Source: Opitutales bacterium (lineage in GTDB: Bacteria; Verrucomicrobiota; Verrucomicrobiia; Opitutales; Intestinicryptomonadaceae). From it: 6,894 bases of DNA. The position numbers were made by a program, and so were the translations under genes. Where the stretch lies: NCBI GenBank assembly GCA_017633865.1, contig JAGBOM010000090.1, positions 1-6,894 of the forward strand. The letters are read 5' to 3'. This document shows positions 1 through 5,827 of the stretch, in pieces. Positions within the stretch are counted from its first letter, which is position 1. Each line of letters starts with the position of its first letter. The notes under the pieces are model-generated. The model was not told the origin of the DNA, ran no database searches, and worked only from the letters and a program-made list of their open reading frames with translations.

Positions 1-15
1 CGAAACCCACAAAAG

Positions 16-879
16 ATGCAGGCCGCAAAAAACATAAAAGAATACGCCGAAATGATTAAGCTCGGCCACACGCTTTTCGCGCTGCCCTTTGCGATGTTCG
101 GAATGTGCCTTGCGAAAATCGACGGCGGAAAAGTCGGGATTTCGACATTTGTTTGGATAGCCCTCGCCTTCGCGGGGGCGAGGTCGGCGGCGATGGGCTT
201 TAACCGCATAGCCGACGCCGAAATAGACGCAAAAAACCCCCGCACCTCAAACAGGGCAATCGCCTCGGGCAAAATCTCAAAGCTTGCGGCGGGCGTATTC
301 GTCGCGCTTTCGGCGGCGCTTATGCTGTTGTCGGCGGCGATGCTAAACAAGCTCTGCCTTTGGCTCGCGCTCCCCGCGCTGACAGTCCTTTTCGGATACT
401 CCTACTGCAAAAGATTTACGGCGGCGAGCCACTTCGTTTTGGGGCTCGCGCTCTCGATGGCGCCTATCGGCGCGTGGATTGCCGTAAAGGGCTCTTTCGA
501 CCCGCGGATATGCCTTGCGGGGCTCGCGCTATTTTTCCAAATTTCGGCATTCGACATTTTGTACGCCCTGCAGGACATTGATTTCGACAAGAAAAACGGC
601 CTTTTCTCCGTGCCCGCAAAATTCGGCAAAAAAGCGTCGCTTGCGGTTGCGCCGATTCTTTTCGCCGGAGCTGCGGCCTCGCTTTTCGCTGCGGGGTTTT
701 TTTTCAAATTGGGCGCGTTTTACGCGGCGTGCGCGGCGGCGGCGGCCTTGGTATATTTCGCGGGGTACGCCGTTTTTCTGCGAGCGGGGCTTAATAAAAT
801 AAACCTCGTCTTCTTTTATATGAACGCGGCAAGCTCGGTAATAATAATGCTCTCGGTTCTGCCTAAAACTTTTTTTTAA
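16..879 (+). CDS. UbiA-family polyprenyltransferase (MqnP/UbiA type)
   Basis: This is an integral-membrane prenyltransferase that attaches a polyprenyl chain to an aromatic ring acceptor. In the futalosine menaquinone pathway the acceptor would be a dihydroxynaphthoate; in ubiquinone makers it is 4-hydroxybenzoate. The first Asp-rich motif is clear: N63, D67 and D71 in GFNRIADAEIDAKNPRT. The second is D180, Y183, D187 and D191 in the stretch ending DIDFDKKNGLFSVP. Both bind Mg-diphosphate in this family. About eight or nine hydrophobic segments span the 287 residues, a normal length. The opening EMIKLGHTLFALPFAMFG matches the usual family start, so ATG 16 is plausible. However, the frame is open to the window edge and no Shine-Dalgarno is visible, so a slightly earlier start cannot be excluded. 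The next gene starts one base after the stop. The exact acceptor is inferred from the adjacent ubiX and ubiD genes. Confidence 0.93.
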   Translation: MQAAKNIKEYAEMIKLGHTLFALPFAMFGMCLAKIDGGKVGISTFVWIALAFAGARSAAMGFNRIADAEIDAKNPRTSNRAIASGKISKLAAGVFVALSAALMLLSAAMLNKLCLWLALPALTVLFGYSYCKRFTAASHFVLGLALSMAPIGAWIAVKGSFDPRICLAGLALFFQISAFDILYALQDIDFDKKNGLFSVPAKFGKKASLAVAPILFAGAAASLFAAGFFFKLGAFYAACAAAAALVYFAGYAVFLRAGLNKINLVFFYMNAASSVIIMLSVLPKTFF

Positions 880-880
880 A

Positions 881-1468
881 ATGAAAGCGGACTCTTTAAA
901 AATAGCGGTCGGCGTCTGCGGCGCCTCGGGAATATGCGTGGGGCTAAAAGCTCTCGAAATCCTCGCGGAGCTAAACGCGGAGCTTTTTATATGCTTTAGC
1001 GGCGCGGCGAAAAACGTCTTGCGCCAAGAGGAAAACTCCGACTACGAAGCCTTCCAAAAATCGTTTTCAAAAAAATACCCGTCCGCAAAATTTTACGATG
1101 AAAGCGACTTCTCCGCGCCTATCGCAAGCGGCTCGTTCTACTTCGACGCCATGCTGGTTTGCCCAATGTCCATGAAAACCCTCGGAGCGGTCGCAAACGG
1201 AATAGCCTCGAACCTGATTTCAAGAGCCGCGGACGTCGCGCTGAAGGAGCGCAGGCGCCTCGTCGCCGTCCCGCGGGAAACGCCGCTCGCGCTTTCGCAC
1301 CTTAAAAATATGTGCGAGCTTTCGCGGGCGGGCGCCGTCGTAATGCCGCCCTGCCCGTCGTTTTACACAAAGCCCAAAACCGCGGCCGACATCGTCGAAA
1401 ACATCGCCCTGCGCGCGGTCTCGGCGCTGGGGCTTCGCCCGGCAAACCAAAAGCAGTGGGGAATATAA
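881..1468 (+). CDS. ubiX: Flavin prenyltransferase UbiX
   Basis: UbiX joins a dimethylallyl group to reduced FMN to make prenyl-FMN, the cofactor of UbiD decarboxylases; it is a soluble Rossmann-like flavoprotein. Family signatures run in order: GASG at residues 14-17 (flavin phosphate loop), IASGSF at 81-86, CPMSMKTLGAVANG from 94, RAADVALKERR at 115-125, RETPL at 132-136 and MPPCPSFY at 155-162. Residues R115, K122, E133, Y162 and R178 keep the spacing of the substrate-contacting residues known in Pseudomonas UbiX (numbers from memory, constant offset of seven). At 195 residues it has the normal length. The ATG follows the upstream stop by one base and has no Shine-Dalgarno, only a run of eight T then AAA, so translation is probably coupled to the UbiA gene. 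Its place before a ubiD-family gene fits cofactor supply for that enzyme. Confidence 0.96.
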   Translation: MKADSLKIAVGVCGASGICVGLKALEILAELNAELFICFSGAAKNVLRQEENSDYEAFQKSFSKKYPSAKFYDESDFSAPIASGSFYFDAMLVCPMSMKTLGAVANGIASNLISRAADVALKERRRLVAVPRETPLALSHLKNMCELSRAGAVVMPPCPSFYTKPKTAADIVENIALRAVSALGLRPANQKQWGI

Positions 1469-1472
1469 AAAA

Positions 1473-3218
1473 ATGGCGTTTAAAAACATTTCCGAATTTA
1501 TAGAAAAGCTCGAGGAGCTCGGCGAGCTTAGGCGCGTGCGCGAAGCGGTATCAAGCGAAATCGAGATTTCAAAAATCACCGACGCCGAATCCAAAAAGCC
1601 CGGCGGCGGCAAGGCTCTCTTTTTCGAGAATGTAAAGGGCTCGAAATTCCCCGTCGCCACAAACCTGTTCGGCAGCGACAGGCGGATGTCGCTCGCCCTC
1701 GGGGTAAAGTCGCTGAAAAACGCGGGCGACGAAATCGAGGCTCTCACAAAGCTCTCGCCGCCCAAAAGCTTTGCCGACATCTTTGAAAGCGCGAAAAAAA
1801 TCCTGCCGCTGATAAAAATCCTCCCGCGCAAATTCCGCGGCAAAACCGCGCCATGCCAGGAGGTCGTAAAAACGGGCAGCGGCGTCGATTTAAGCGAAAT
1901 CCCCGTTCTTAAATGCTGGCCGAAAGACGCGGGGAAATTCGTCACGCTCCCGCTCGTATTCACAAAATCGTTGGACGGCAAAACAAGCAACGTCGGCATG
2001 TACCGCCTCCAGATTTTCGACAAAAACACGACCGGCATGCACTGGCATATCCACAAGGACGGCGCCCACTTTTTTAACGAATATAAAGAGCAAAACAAGC
2101 GCATGCCGGTTGCGGTCGCGATAGGCGCGGACCCCGCGCTAATATACGCGGCGACCGCCCCGCTTCCAAGAGGCGTAAGCGAGCTTCTTCTGGCGGGGTT
2201 TTTCAGAAAAAGCCCCGCGCGCATGGCAAAATGCAAAACGGTTGATTTGGAAGTCCCCGCCGACGCCGAGTTCGTGCTCGAGGGCTACGTCGAGCCGGGA
2301 GAGCTCCGCCTCGAGGGCCCGTTCGGCGACCATACCGGCTACTATTCCGCCGCCGACATGTACCCCGTTTTCCACGTAACGGCAATCACCCGCAAGGAAA
2401 AGCCCGTCTATTGCGCGACCCTCGTGGGCCCTCCGCCCATGGAGGACTGCTACCTTGCAAAGGCCACAGAAAGAATTTTCCTGCCGCTTCTAAAAACGGT
2501 TTTCCCCGAAATAAAAGACTACTTTTTGCCGTGGGAGGGCGTTTTCCACAATGTCGCGATTGTGTCCATAAAAAAGGAGTACCCCGCGCACGCGCAGAGG
2601 CTTATTAGCGGCCTTTGGGGGCAGGGGCAAATGAGCTTTTGCAAGGGCATTGTCGTTATAGATTCCGACACGCCCCCCGACGATTTGGAAAAAGTTTGGG
2701 AGCTCTTCATAAAAAATTTCGACGCCTCAAGCGACGTCGCCATAACAAAAGGAGTGCTCGACGTTCTCGACCACTCCGCGCCCGACCCGCTCTTCGGCTC
2801 TAAAATCGGAATAGACCTCACCCGCAGGGTTTTCGGCGAGCCGCCGAGAAAAACCCGCCCCCTTCCGCCCTGCGCTACTGCGGATAAAATCGCGGACGAA
2901 ATCTGCGCCGGCAAAGGCGACGTATTCGCAAAAAACGCCTTCTGCGCAATCGCAATCGACAAATGCGGCGCCGCGGGGCGCGACATTTTAAGGGAATTTG
3001 CCTCGAATAAAATTTTCGAGGGCTTTAGGGCGGTCGCTATTTTCGACAAATCGGTAGACATAACAAACGCCTCCAAAACCCTCTGGAAGATTTTCAACAA
3101 CTGCGACCCCTCGCGCGACATTCTCTTTTTCAACAACGCCGCCTTTATCGACGCGTGCTCGAAAAACTCCGCCGACGGCCACCCGCGGGAATGGCCCGAA
3201 GAGTTGAAGTTCGATTGA
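1473..3218 (+). CDS. UbiD-family prenyl-FMN-dependent decarboxylase (menaquinone-type)
   Basis: UbiD-family enzymes use prenyl-FMN and a metal ion to remove a carboxyl group from aromatic or unsaturated acids. Sequence hallmarks are NVGMYRLQ from N173, with R178 as the invariant arginine; MHWHIHKDGA from 189; PVAVAIGADPA from 212; DLEVPADAEFVLEGYVEPGE from 259; and EGPFGDHTGYY at 281-291, followed by YPVFHVTAITRKEKPVY. These match E. coli UbiD block by block. The protein is 581 residues against about 497 in E. coli. The extra C-terminal part (about 480-581) contains LWKIFNNCDPSRDILFF and ends in REWPEEL, resembling the longer menaquinone decarboxylases of Bacteroides-type bacteria. It starts four bases after ubiX and very likely uses the cofactor UbiX makes. 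The probable substrate is a carboxylated naphthoquinol intermediate of the futalosine route, but that is inference; another aromatic acid is possible. Confidence 0.94.
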   Translation: MAFKNISEFIEKLEELGELRRVREAVSSEIEISKITDAESKKPGGGKALFFENVKGSKFPVATNLFGSDRRMSLALGVKSLKNAGDEIEALTKLSPPKSFADIFESAKKILPLIKILPRKFRGKTAPCQEVVKTGSGVDLSEIPVLKCWPKDAGKFVTLPLVFTKSLDGKTSNVGMYRLQIFDKNTTGMHWHIHKDGAHFFNEYKEQNKRMPVAVAIGADPALIYAATAPLPRGVSELLLAGFFRKSPARMAKCKTVDLEVPADAEFVLEGYVEPGELRLEGPFGDHTGYYSAADMYPVFHVTAITRKEKPVYCATLVGPPPMEDCYLAKATERIFLPLLKTVFPEIKDYFLPWEGVFHNVAIVSIKKEYPAHAQRLISGLWGQGQMSFCKGIVVIDSDTPPDDLEKVWELFIKNFDASSDVAITKGVLDVLDHSAPDPLFGSKIGIDLTRRVFGEPPRKTRPLPPCATADKIADEICAGKGDVFAKNAFCAIAIDKCGAAGRDILREFASNKIFEGFRAVAIFDKSVDITNASKTLWKIFNNCDPSRDILFFNNAAFIDACSKNSADGHPREWPEELKFD

Positions 3219-3232
3219 ATTTTATTGCTTTT

Positions 3233-3274
3233 GCGGGCGAAATAGGCTCTTATAAAAGAAGTCCGCCCGCTTTT
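3233..3274 (+). terminator. Weak hairpin after the ubi trio
   Basis: A 7-bp perfect stem pairs 3233-3239 (GCGGGCG) with 3264-3270 (CGCCCGC) and is followed by TTTT at 3271-3274. The 24-base loop can fold further through TCTT/AAGA around 3249-3260. It sits 15 bases after the decarboxylase stop and before the next gene. The large loop and short T run make it a poor intrinsic terminator, so partial attenuation or chance is equally possible. Confidence 0.3.
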
Positions 3275-3299
3275 GCGGCGGCCAAGAAAGGCGTAAACT

Positions 3300-3845
3300 A
3301 TGAATGAATTTTTATGCAAATTAAACGGCGCGGCAAAAAGCGTCTTCGGCCTGGCGAAAGATTTTTGGGAGCTTGAATACTCCGCCGAAATTCTCGCGGC
3401 GGCGGCGATAATCATAGCCGCGCTTGTAATAGCGCGCGAATTGCGCAAAAAATACGCGCCGATAAAGCTATTCACAAACTCCGCGGGGGTCGTAACCGTC
3501 TCGCGCAGGGCTTTGGACGAGCTTGTGCAAAGCGTTTGCTACGCGGCGGGCACGCTCAACCGCCCGAGCGTAAAAATCTACTCGCGCCGCAAAAGGCTGT
3601 GCATGCGCGTTTCAATAAAGCTCGAGGCCGGGCAAAAGCTCGCCGAAACATCCTCGGAACTTCAAGAGGAGCTTACAAACGCCTGCCGCGAACAGCTCGG
3701 AGTCGAAAAACTCGGCAAAATCGACGTGGAGGTGAAGGGATTTAAGGGCATACTCAAAAAGCCCGCGAAGAAATTCGACCCCCTAAAAATCGACGATAAT
3801 TCCGACGGCGGCCAAAGCAACACGCCCTTCTCCTCGCCCATATAA
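3300..3845 (+). CDS. Membrane-anchored Asp23/AmaP-like protein
   Basis: This 181-residue protein resembles the alkaline shock Asp23/AmaP (DUF322) family, whose members scaffold envelope-stress proteins at the membrane. Residues 1-28 are an amphipathic start. Residues 29-46 (from AEILAAAAIII) form one clear membrane segment followed by the basic stretch RELRKKY. Residues about 57-149 carry the Asp23-like pattern: a short V-V-T-V-S strand, the helix RRALDELVQSV, then a strand VSIKLEAGQKL, the helix SSELQEELTNACREQLGV and a final strand KIDVEVKGF. The tail from 150 is basic, then acidic and Ser/Pro-rich, probably disordered. Typical AmaP proteins have two membrane helices; only one is obvious here. 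An AAAGG ribosome site at 3287-3291 lies eight bases before the ATG and supports the start. It probably shares transcription with its neighbours, but no functional link to quinone synthesis is known. The family call rests on pattern recognition. Confidence 0.7.
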   Translation: MNEFLCKLNGAAKSVFGLAKDFWELEYSAEILAAAAIIIAALVIARELRKKYAPIKLFTNSAGVVTVSRRALDELVQSVCYAAGTLNRPSVKIYSRRKRLCMRVSIKLEAGQKLAETSSELQEELTNACREQLGVEKLGKIDVEVKGFKGILKKPAKKFDPLKIDDNSDGGQSNTPFSSPI

Positions 3846-3900
3846 AAAACCGAAAAAGGGAAGCGAATAAAAAGCCCGCCCGCCGCCGCATAAAATCCGC

Positions 3901-4557
3901 ATGCAAAAATCCGAAAAAATTTCCAAAACAGTTTTCTACGGGATTCTCGACACAGGCTACGTCGACCCCCAAAATATGTATGAAAAATGCAGGCAGCTCA
4001 TTGCGGGCGGCTGCGGGCTAATCCAGCTCCGCGCCAAAAAGGAGTCGAGCCTTGAAAGGGCAAAACTGGCGGAGGAAATCCTCCCGCTTTTCGATACAAA
4101 AAACGCTCCGATTTTTATAATTAACGACGACATAGACCTCGCAAAAAATATCGAAATCGCGGGGCTGCACATCGGCCAGGACGACTTCGACCCCCGCAAA
4201 GCCCGCGAAATTTTGGGAGATAAAAAAACGCTGGGGCTCTCCACCCACTCTCTCGAGCAGGCGAAAAAGGCGAACTCGCTAAAGGGCGTTCTCGACTATT
4301 TCGCCGTCGGCCCGCTTTTCGCAACGCAAACAAAGCCGGGCAGAACGCCCGTAGGCCTCGAGCTTGTGGGGCTCGTTAAAAATATGCGCCCCGCCCTTCC
4401 GTGGTTTTGCATAGGCGGAGTGAATTTGAACACCGCAGCCCTCGTTGCAAAAGCGGGCGCGGAAAGAATAGTCGCCGTCTCCGACGTCCTAAAACCCGCC
4501 GACACCGCCGCCGCCGTCAAAGCCCTGACCGCCTCCTTTCTTGCCGCAAAGCCATAA
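3901..4557 (+). CDS. thiE: Thiamine phosphate synthase
   Basis: ThiE condenses hydroxymethylpyrimidine diphosphate with thiazole phosphate to give thiamine monophosphate in the cytoplasm. The TIM-barrel signatures are all present: IQLRAKK (Q42, R44, K46) for the pyrimidine diphosphate, IINDDIDLA (N75, D76, D79), GLHIGQDD at 88-95, GLSTHSLEQA from 112, AVGPLFATQTKPG with T142, T144 and K145, IGGVN at 171-175, and AVSDVL with S194. The length, 218 residues, is usual. No Shine-Dalgarno stands directly before ATG 3901; the only purine-rich stretch is near 3852-3864, too far away. The start is nevertheless well placed relative to the first barrel strand (VFYGILDTGY). No other thiamine gene and no TPP riboswitch is visible in the 55 bases upstream, so the gene seems detached from its pathway neighbours. 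The stop lies seven bases before a strong hairpin. Confidence 0.95.
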   Translation: MQKSEKISKTVFYGILDTGYVDPQNMYEKCRQLIAGGCGLIQLRAKKESSLERAKLAEEILPLFDTKNAPIFIINDDIDLAKNIEIAGLHIGQDDFDPRKAREILGDKKTLGLSTHSLEQAKKANSLKGVLDYFAVGPLFATQTKPGRTPVGLELVGLVKNMRPALPWFCIGGVNLNTAALVAKAGAERIVAVSDVLKPADTAAAVKALTASFLAAKP

Positions 4558-4595
4558 AAAAAGCCGCCAACTTCGGCGGCCTCAAAAAAATTTTT
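4556..4595 (-). terminator. Hairpin terminator between convergent thiE and hisA
   Basis: A perfect 6-bp G/C stem, GCCGCC at 4563-4568 and GGCGGC at 4575-4580, encloses a six-base loop. Read on the minus strand it lies 20 bases after the hisA stop and is followed at once by seven T (4556-4562 reversed), a classic intrinsic terminator for hisA. On the plus strand the T run (4591-4595) comes ten bases after the stem, so termination of thiE there is less certain. The A run of the minus-strand terminator overlaps the thiE stop codon. Confidence 0.85.
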
Positions 4596-4599
4596 GCGC

Positions 4600-5322
4600 T
4601 CAGCTTGCGATTGAGATGAGGTCTCTTAAGTCGACGCGGTGTTCGTAGATTGCCTTGCCGACAATCGCGCCCTCCAAACCGCCGAGAGCGTTAAGCTTTA
4701 TGATGTCGTCGCGGCTGGCAACTCCGCCCGAGGCAATCAAGCCCATGCCGTAGGGCGATAGAAGCTCTTTCATCGCCTTTTGCGCGGGAATGTTTGCGCC
4801 GGTAAGCATTCCGTCCGTCGAAATATCGGTATAAATCAAATTTTTTACGCCCATTTTCGCCATTTCAAGCGCCATGTCGGCGGCCTTTTTTTGCGAGACT
4901 TCGACCCAGCCCTTGATTGCCACGTTGCCGTCTTTGGCGTCGATGCCCACGGCGATTTTTTCGCCGAAAATTTCCAGAAGCTCCGCGACAAATTCGGGAT
5001 TTGTGCAAGCCTTTGTGCCGATAATCGCCCTGCTTACGCCGCTATTTACGGCGTTTTGCACCGCCCTAACCTCTCGCATGCCGCCGCCCATCTCGACAAA
5101 AATGCCGATAGAAGCGATTTTTTCCACGGCGCTTAAATTCGCGAGATTGCCCGCGAACGCCCCGTCCAAATCCACAACGTGGATTCTATCCGCGCCCGCG
5201 TCCGCAAACATTTTTGCGGCGTCCAAAGGGTTTTCAAAATATACGGTTTTGTCGGCCGCCTCGCCCTGGCGCAGGCGCACGCACTTGCCGTTTTGAATGT
5301 CTATTGCCGGATATATTTTCAT
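4600..5322 (-). CDS. hisA: ProFAR isomerase HisA (histidine biosynthesis)
   Basis: HisA opens the ribose ring of ProFAR by an Amadori rearrangement to form PRFAR, the fourth step of histidine synthesis. It is a two-fold symmetric TIM barrel. The 240-residue product starting at ATG 5322 opens MKIYPAIDIQNGKCVRLRQG, the standard family start, with D8 as a catalytic aspartate. Other family marks are HVVDLDGAF from 48, EMGGGMR at 77-83, IIGTKA at 100-105, GIDAKDG from 126, YTDISTDGML from 164 with D170 as the likely second catalytic aspartate, IASGGVAS at 196-203 and AIVGKAIYE at 219-227. An in-frame TTG at 5358 would add 12 residues with no family support and is more likely part of a promoter. 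GGAGG at 5339-5343 lies 16 bases before the ATG, too far for a normal ribosome site. No other his gene is nearby. A dual-function PriA role cannot be ruled in or out from the sequence. Confidence 0.95.
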   Translation of the reverse strand: MKIYPAIDIQNGKCVRLRQGEAADKTVYFENPLDAAKMFADAGADRIHVVDLDGAFAGNLANLSAVEKIASIGIFVEMGGGMREVRAVQNAVNSGVSRAIIGTKACTNPEFVAELLEIFGEKIAVGIDAKDGNVAIKGWVEVSQKKAADMALEMAKMGVKNLIYTDISTDGMLTGANIPAQKAMKELLSPYGMGLIASGGVASRDDIIKLNALGGLEGAIVGKAIYEHRVDLRDLISIAS

Positions 5323-5329
5323 TCCCCCA

Positions 5330-5358
5330 AATTCAAAACCTCCGGCCCCCTTTGTCAA
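5330..5358 (-). promoter_or_regulatory. Candidate hisA promoter close to the start codon
   Basis: On the minus strand TTGACA (5358-5353) is a perfect sigma-70 -35 hexamer. Seventeen bases later TGAATT (5335-5330) matches four of six consensus -10 positions. The hisA ATG follows only seven bases after the -10, so transcription from here would begin at or next to the start codon. The -10 match is weak, and the main promoter could lie further upstream. Confidence 0.35.
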
Positions 5359-5364
5359 GGCCGA

Positions 5365-5504
5365 ACAAGGGCGAATGCTGCGCCCTCGACAAGGGCAGAG
5401 CCCTTGACCCTCGGAAGCTTCGCTTCCTCTCGGTGGTTATGCGGCGCGGAGCCCCGCGCCTCCTGCCTAAAGAAGCATTAAACTTCGTTTAATAACTTCT
5501 TTAG
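5365..5504. repeat. Chain of adjacent hairpins, likely dispersed palindromic repeat
   Basis: Five palindromes follow one another almost without gaps. They pair 5368-5373 with 5381-5386 (AGGGCG/CGCCCT), 5390-5396 with 5400-5406 (CAAGGGC/GCCCTTG, three-base loop), 5413-5418 with 5422-5427 (GGAAGC/GCTTCC), and 5443-5449 with 5454-5460 (GGCGCGG/CCGCGCC). The last has a 9-bp outer stem, 5467-5475 with 5496-5504, and a 7-bp inner stem, 5477-5483 with 5487-5493. ACAAGGGC occurs directly repeated at 5365-5372 and 5389-5396, giving alternative pairings with the following GCCCT segments. No stem is followed by a T run on either strand except for a minus-strand T tract before the last hairpin, so these are not simple terminators. 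The layout resembles REP/BIME-type intergenic repeats. Copy number elsewhere in the genome cannot be seen here. Confidence 0.7.
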
Positions 5505-5566
5505 AAAAAATCCGAATAAAAAATAGTCTAATAAAAAAAGAATAAAGAAAAATCGTTGTATGCTTT
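5505..5566. other. A-rich spacer between two structured blocks
   Basis: This stretch is dominated by A on the plus strand (several runs of five to seven A) and contains no open frame, stem or recognisable promoter pair. It separates the hairpin chain from the inverted-repeat element. It may serve as an AT-rich upstream region for either neighbour, but no -35/-10 pair is convincing on either strand. Confidence 0.5.
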
Positions 5567-5587
5567 CTTGTTTTAGGCGGGAGGATT

Positions 5588-5827
5588 TTGCGTTTAGACA
5601 AGGAGCGAGAGAAAAAAGGGCTCGAAAATAGAATTTACATTCATTTCGAGCTTCTTTTTACCGAAGCGACACAGTATAAACACAAACGCCTCCCGCATAA
5701 AACGATTTTGGATGCGGAAGCAGGCGCGAAAAAAACCTGCGATAGGAGTGTGCTTAACGCACATGACTATTGCAGGTTTTTTGAAGCAACGCCGAAATGC
5801 GCCAAAAGCCTCCGCCTAAACGCCTAA
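5588..5827 (+). CDS. Doubtful small open frame inside the structured element
   Basis: A TTG-initiated frame encodes 79 mostly hydrophilic residues (MRLDKEREKK... ending SLRLNA). It has no recognised domain, signal peptide or membrane segment. GGGAGG at 5579-5584 ends three bases before the TTG, a tight but possible ribosome site. Against it, the whole frame lies within nested inverted repeats, its codon use lacks the strong third-position G/C preference of the neighbours, and it overlaps the 3' end of the opposing gene. The reading frame may simply be open by chance across a conserved RNA or repeat. Confidence 0.15.
   Translation: MRLDKEREKKGLENRIYIHFELLFTEATQYKHKRLPHKTILDAEAGAKKTCDRSVLNAHDYCRFFEATPKCAKSLRLNA
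5730..5782 (-). terminator. Long hairpin, probable bidirectional terminator
   Basis: An 11-bp stem (5730-5740 with 5772-5782) of six A/T and five mixed pairs around CCTGC/GCAGG continues through a G.T pair, ATAG/CTAT, a tandem G.A step, a G.T pair and TGTGC/GCACA to a five-base loop. On the minus strand it begins 34 bases after the stop of the nucleotidyltransferase gene and ends in seven T; on the plus strand it ends in six T. It is the most likely 3' end for the minus-strand transcript. Its great length and internal motif are unusual for a mere terminator. Confidence 0.55.

Noticed and set aside
1220..2236. Long minus-strand open frame (338 codons) opposite ubiX/ubiD
   Set aside because: It lies antisense to two clearly identified genes, has no recognisable family motif, and reflects the G/C-rich third positions of the real genes.
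3225..3256. Possible promoter TTGCTT ... TATAAA before the Asp23-like gene
   Set aside because: Spacing of 20 bases (or 14 from the alternative TTGCGG) is outside the normal range and the -35 matches are poor.
2519..3475. Minus-strand open frame (318 codons) opposite the UbiD 3' half and the Asp23-like gene start
   Set aside because: Antisense shadow crossing a gene boundary; low-complexity Ser/Ala/Lys composition and no domain pattern.
3846..3900. Possible TPP riboswitch before thiE
   Set aside because: Only 55 bases, with no CTGAGA-type core and no supporting helices.
5323..5358. 12-residue N-terminal extension of HisA from TTG 5358
   Set aside because: HisA proteins begin at the MKIYPAIDI-type segment; the TTG belongs to a good -35 hexamer and has no ribosome site before it.
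5179..5492. Plus-strand open frames running from hisA through the hairpin chain
   Set aside because: They are antisense to hisA and then read through palindromic repeats; no ribosome site or protein family pattern.
5365..5504. CRISPR array
   Set aside because: The repeats are palindromes of different sequence with no constant repeat and no unique spacers of regular size.
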